From Chloroflexota bacterium (GTDB taxonomy: Bacteria; Chloroflexota; Dehalococcoidia; E44-bin15): a DNA stretch of 64,000 bases. Where the stretch lies: contig JAUVVB010000005.1 of assembly GCA_030604825.1 (NCBI GenBank), positions 18,407 through 82,406 on the forward strand. Reading direction: 5' to 3'. Within the stretch, counting starts at the first letter, position 1; each line of letters begins with the position of its first letter. The position numbers and the translations under genes are program-made. The notes under the pieces are model-generated. The model made no database searches. It worked only from the letters and a program-made list of their open reading frames with translations, and was not told the DNA's origin. Positions 61,096 through 64,000 of this stretch are shown here, in pieces.

Positions 61096-63048
61096 CTATA
61101 CATACGCTCCGGTAGCCACATCGATCATCTCGAAGAATTGCATAGCGGTGAAGTTCTTGTGCTGCATCGCCCCCGAGGGGCAGGTGGCGGCGCAGGCACC
61201 ACAGCCCTCACAGACCGCCTCATTGACCTTAGCCACCCTCCTCCTGGGGTCGATCTCTATGGCCTTATAGGCGCAGATGGGGACGCAATATCCACAACCG
61301 CTGCAAACCTCCTCATCCACCCAGGCTATGGTGGGCTCGTGAAGCAGTTCCTTTCTGGAGAAGAGGGAGAGCACCTTGCTCGCTGAGCCGCTGGCTGAGG
61401 AGATGGTATCGGGAAGGTCCCGCGGCCATTGAGCGGTGCCGGCGATATAGATGCCAGCAGTTAGCGTCTCCACCGGCCTAAGCTTGGGATGAGCCTCGGT
61501 GAGAAAGCCATACTGGTCGGAGGTGATATTCAGCTTCCTCGCTGTCTCCTTAGCCCCCTGGCTGGGCACCATGGCAGTGGCCAGGACCACCAGGTCGGCG
61601 GAGATCTCAAGGCTCTTCCCGGTGAGGGTATCCACCCCCCAGACCTTGATCTTTTCGCCCTCACGAAACACCTTTGATACCTTTCCCCTAAGGTATAGAA
61701 CGCCGTCCTCCTCCGCCGCCCGCTGCACGAACTCCTCACAGCCCTTGGCATCGGATCGGATGTCGATATAGAAGATATAGGCCTGCCCCTGGGGCACCGC
61801 TCGCTTGTAGAGCACCGCCTGCTTCGCCGTATACATGCAGCAAACCCGGGAGCAATAGGGGACGCCATGTTCCTGGTCACGGGAGCCCACGCACTGGATA
61901 AAGACCACCTCCTGGGGCACCCCGCCATCCGAGGGCCTCCTCACCTCCCCCCGGGTGGGACCTGAGGGGGAGAGGAGCCTCTCGAATTGGAGTCCATCGA
62001 TGACATCGGGGTCTGCGGCATATTCGGGGGCATTCTCCTTGCCATAGAGGTCGTACCCCGTAGCCACGATTATCGCCCCCACCTCCTCCTCAACAAAGGC
62101 TTCCTCCTGGAGGAAATCGATGGCTCTGGTGGGGCAGACCTCCTCGCAGGCGCGGCACTCGTCCCCGTTGAAATGGAGGCAGCTCACCGGGTCGATGACC
62201 AGCTTTTGGGGCACTGCCTGGGGGCTGATGTAAACGGCTTTTCTCTGTGAGAGCCCGCGATCGTATTCGGCGGGGCAAATAGCAGGGCACTTCTCCAGGC
62301 AGAGCCCACAGTTATCGCATTTTTCGTCGTCGATGTAGGATGGCTTTTGCTTGATCTTCACGGTGAAATTTCCCACATAGCCCGATATCTCCTCTACCTC
62401 GGCATAGGTGTAGAGCTTTATATTGGGGTGGGAGAGGACCTCCGCCATCGTGGGGGCGATGAGGCAGGGAGGGCGATCCAGGGTAGGGAAGGTCCCCGAT
62501 AGCTGGGTGGCATGCCCTCCCAGGCTGGGATACCTCTCCACCAAAACCACCTCATATCCACCGTGGGCGATGTCCAGGGCAGCCTGCAACCCGGCGATCC
62601 CTCCCCCAACCACCAGCGCCCTCTTGGTGAGGGGGACCACCATCGGGGTGAGGGCCATATTGCGGCGTAGCTTCTCAATGGTGGCCTTGATGAGGGCCAC
62701 CGCTTTCTTGGTGGCTATTTCCTTCTCGTGTTCGTGGGGCCAGCTACAGAGCTCCCTGATGTTGGCTACCTCGCAGAAGTAGGGGTTTAGCCCCTCAGAG
62801 GCCGCAACATTGCGGAAGGTGCGCTCGTGCATCATGGGGGAGCAGTTGGCCATTACGATGCCATCAAGCCCCTTCTCCCTTATCGCCTCTTTCACCAGGT
62901 CCTGCCCCGGGTCGGAGCACATGTAGATATAGTTCTCGGCGTGGGCCACGCCGGGATAATCCTTTATCGCTTCCACAACCCGCTCCACATCTACAGAGCC
63001 GGCGATGTTGAGGCCGCAGTGGCACACAAAAACCCCAATCCTGTTCAT
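61096..63048 (-). CDS. hdrA: Heterodisulfide reductase subunit A
   Basis: 650 residues, normal HdrA size. IGVFVCHCGLNIAGSVDVER at the N-terminus, ALVVGGGIAGLQAALDIAHG near residue 148, then CDNCGLCLEKCPAICPAEYD and a CLHFNGDECRACEEVCP set, YCSRVCCMYTAKQAVL, and the terminal CSGCGYCVPICAYK and CEGCGACAATCPSG. HdrA binds FAD and performs flavin-based bifurcation. Directly abuts the double HdrA. A 65-base stretch is identical to one in the next upstream hdrA. Confidence 0.95.
   Translation of the reverse strand: MNRIGVFVCHCGLNIAGSVDVERVVEAIKDYPGVAHAENYIYMCSDPGQDLVKEAIREKGLDGIVMANCSPMMHERTFRNVAASEGLNPYFCEVANIRELCSWPHEHEKEIATKKAVALIKATIEKLRRNMALTPMVVPLTKRALVVGGGIAGLQAALDIAHGGYEVVLVERYPSLGGHATQLSGTFPTLDRPPCLIAPTMAEVLSHPNIKLYTYAEVEEISGYVGNFTVKIKQKPSYIDDEKCDNCGLCLEKCPAICPAEYDRGLSQRKAVYISPQAVPQKLVIDPVSCLHFNGDECRACEEVCPTRAIDFLQEEAFVEEEVGAIIVATGYDLYGKENAPEYAADPDVIDGLQFERLLSPSGPTRGEVRRPSDGGVPQEVVFIQCVGSRDQEHGVPYCSRVCCMYTAKQAVLYKRAVPQGQAYIFYIDIRSDAKGCEEFVQRAAEEDGVLYLRGKVSKVFREGEKIKVWGVDTLTGKSLEISADLVVLATAMVPSQGAKETARKLNITSDQYGFLTEAHPKLRPVETLTAGIYIAGTAQWPRDLPDTISSASGSASKVLSLFSRKELLHEPTIAWVDEEVCSGCGYCVPICAYKAIEIDPRRRVAKVNEAVCEGCGACAATCPSGAMQHKNFTAMQFFEMIDVATGAYV
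61613..61677. repeat. 65-base repeat, copy 1 (within hdrA)
   Basis: Identical over 65 bases to 63346-63410 (offset 1733), inside homologous codons for the stretch around KVWGVDTLTGK. The similarity continues for about 65 more bases with few changes. It marks a recent duplication of, or gene conversion between, the two hdrA genes. Confidence 0.85.
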
Positions 63049-64000
63049 GGTCGACTCGCCGCTGCCTCCTCTAATATCACTTCATCCTGGGAAAATAGGG
63101 CCAGGACCTTGCTGGCGGCACCGCTTGCCTGAGCCACGCAGTCGGGGATATCCTTGGGCCCCTGGGCGGTGCCAGCCAGATAAATGCCGGGAGCCGAGCT
63201 CTCCACGGGGCGAAGCTTGGGGTGAATCTCTGACATAAATCCATATTCATCGCTGGCGATGCCCAGCTTCCCCGCCAGCTCCTTGCTTCTAGGGCTCGGT
63301 ATCATGGCGGTGCCCAGCACCACCAGATCGGCGGCGATCTCAACCCTCTTCCCGGTGAGGGTATCCACCCCCCAGACCTTGATCTTTTCGCCCTCACGAA
63401 ACACCTTTGACACCCTTCCCCTCAAATATAGAACGCCGTCCTCCTCCACCGCCCGCTGCACGAATTCCTCATAGCCCTTCCCAGTGACCCTGATGTCCAT
63501 ATAGAAGATGTAGGCCTGACCATCAGGAACGGCGTGCTTGTAGAGCATGGCCATCTTGGCCAGATACATGCAGCAAACCCTGGAGCAGTAGGGGAGGCCA
63601 TGCTCCGGGTCTCGGGAGCCAACGCAGGAGATGAACACCACCTCCTTGGGCTCCGTGCCATCGGAGGGCCTAAGTACCACGCCATTGGTGGGGCCTGAGG
63701 GGCACAGGATCCTCTCAAACTGGAGGCCGTCGATGATGTCGGGGTCCTCCTCGAACTCCGTTATCTCCCCCTTGGGCAGGAGCTCATAGCCGGTGGCAAC
63801 GATGATGGCTCCCACCTCTACCTCCTCATACCGATCCACCATCCCGTGATCTATCGCTTCCGTTTCGCAGGCGGTAACGCATGATAGGCATTCGCAGCAC
63901 CCAGGGCAGTTAAGGCAGCGGCTCGCCTCCCTCACCGCCTCCTCTTCGCTCAGCCCCAATTCCACCTCCTGGAAGTTCCCCCCCCTCTCTTCCGTGGATA
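63045..64000 (-). CDS. hdrA: HdrA-family protein, third copy (5' end outside window)
   Basis: The frame is open to base 64000 with no stop, so only the C-terminal ~317 residues are seen. The visible start includes FQEVELGLSEEEAVREASRC then LNCPGCCECLSCVTACETEA, a motif also found in GltD-like flavoproteins. The rest follows HdrA: VGAIIVATGYELLPKGEITE, YCSRVCCMYLAKMAML and a closing GIYLAGTAQGPKDIPDCVAQ. Its stop overlaps the next hdrA start (ATGA). The terminal ferredoxin pair of HdrA is absent: the chain ends soon after ASKVLALFSQDEVILEEA. Confidence 0.9.
   Translation of the reverse strand, partial: STEERGGNFQEVELGLSEEEAVREASRCLNCPGCCECLSCVTACETEAIDHGMVDRYEEVEVGAIIVATGYELLPKGEITEFEEDPDIIDGLQFERILCPSGPTNGVVLRPSDGTEPKEVVFISCVGSRDPEHGLPYCSRVCCMYLAKMAMLYKHAVPDGQAYIFYMDIRVTGKGYEEFVQRAVEEDGVLYLRGRVSKVFREGEKIKVWGVDTLTGKRVEIAADLVVLGTAMIPSPRSKELAGKLGIASDEYGFMSEIHPKLRPVESSAPGIYLAGTAQGPKDIPDCVAQASGAASKVLALFSQDEVILEEAAASRP
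63346..63410. repeat. 65-base repeat, copy 2 (within the partial hdrA)
   Basis: Partner of 61613-61677, read in the same orientation and same codon frame. Flanking bases diverge to roughly 90% identity. Confidence 0.85.

Noticed and set aside
1..64000. tRNA, rRNA, CRISPR, transposase or phage genes
   Set aside because: None was recognised on reading the intergenic gaps and the coding frames; a tRNAscan or CRISPR search was not possible here.

Overview
The window is a dense, GC-rich bacterial chromosome segment with short intergenic gaps, many TTG/GTG starts and 1-10 base gene overlaps. No tRNA, rRNA, CRISPR array, insertion sequence or phage gene was seen. The gene set suggests a strictly anaerobic, uncultured member of the Chloroflexota, most likely a Dehalococcoidia relative. 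It includes an 11-type complex I without NuoEFG, Hdr/Mvh-type Fe-S flavoproteins, a Na+-pumping methylmalonyl-CoA decarboxylase, CaiB/BaiF CoA-transferases, crotonases and a GreA with an extra N-terminal domain. The taxonomic assignment is inference from gene content and was not tested by a search.

Layout. 1-4000: a thiamine-diphosphate enzyme cut by the left edge, then an eroding mrp cluster (intact mrp, a nifU stub joined out of frame to a headless metallo-beta-lactamase-fold gene, and two decayed small aromatic-rich ORFs). 4000-9150 (minus): a GreA fusion, a five-gene Fe-S/PHP operon, a crotonase and a DUF3786-like gene. 9200-17700: ftsH, moaE, two CaiB/BaiF CoA-transferases, a PiT transporter with its DUF47 partner, and archease-rtcB. 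17750-26100: a methylmalonyl-CoA mutase-like large subunit followed by all parts of a Na+-translocating acyl-CoA decarboxylase (carboxyltransferase, OadG-like, two biotin carriers, beta pump), a YgfG-like crotonase, and an unusual pair of a 79-residue protein and a radical SAM-PDZ protein that share a domain. 26100-32660: ychF, holA, a second PHP gene, an old-yellow-enzyme/dienoyl-CoA-reductase-type flavoprotein and a B12-binding radical SAM protein. 32800-42950: the nuo operon A-B-C-D-(H-I fused)-J-K-L-M-[NUDIX]-N. 42950-51970: an NDP-forming acyl-CoA synthetase alpha-type protein, NAD kinase, a GNAT, a zinc-ribbon/transglutaminase-like membrane protein, a NUDIX hydrolase, a glycosyltransferase-methyltransferase-glycosyltransferase set, another methyltransferase and a B-box membrane protein. 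52060-64000 (minus, one operon running in from the right edge): hdrA(partial)-hdrA-hdrA(double)-mvhD-frhB-like-hdrC-hdrB-frdB-frdA-fumarase beta.

How it fits together. The right end encodes what looks like a soluble fumarate reductase tied to HdrABC/MvhD/FrhB-like modules, so fumarate/succinate chemistry could be coupled to flavin-based electron bifurcation or confurcation instead of a membrane anchor. Succinyl-CoA could then be isomerised to methylmalonyl-CoA and decarboxylated with Na+ export, and complex I could use a ferredoxin-like donor. These links are inferred from gene content and family knowledge. The two strongest candidates for something undescribed are the Frd-Hdr-FrhB-triple-HdrA operon and the radical SAM-PDZ/small-protein pair.
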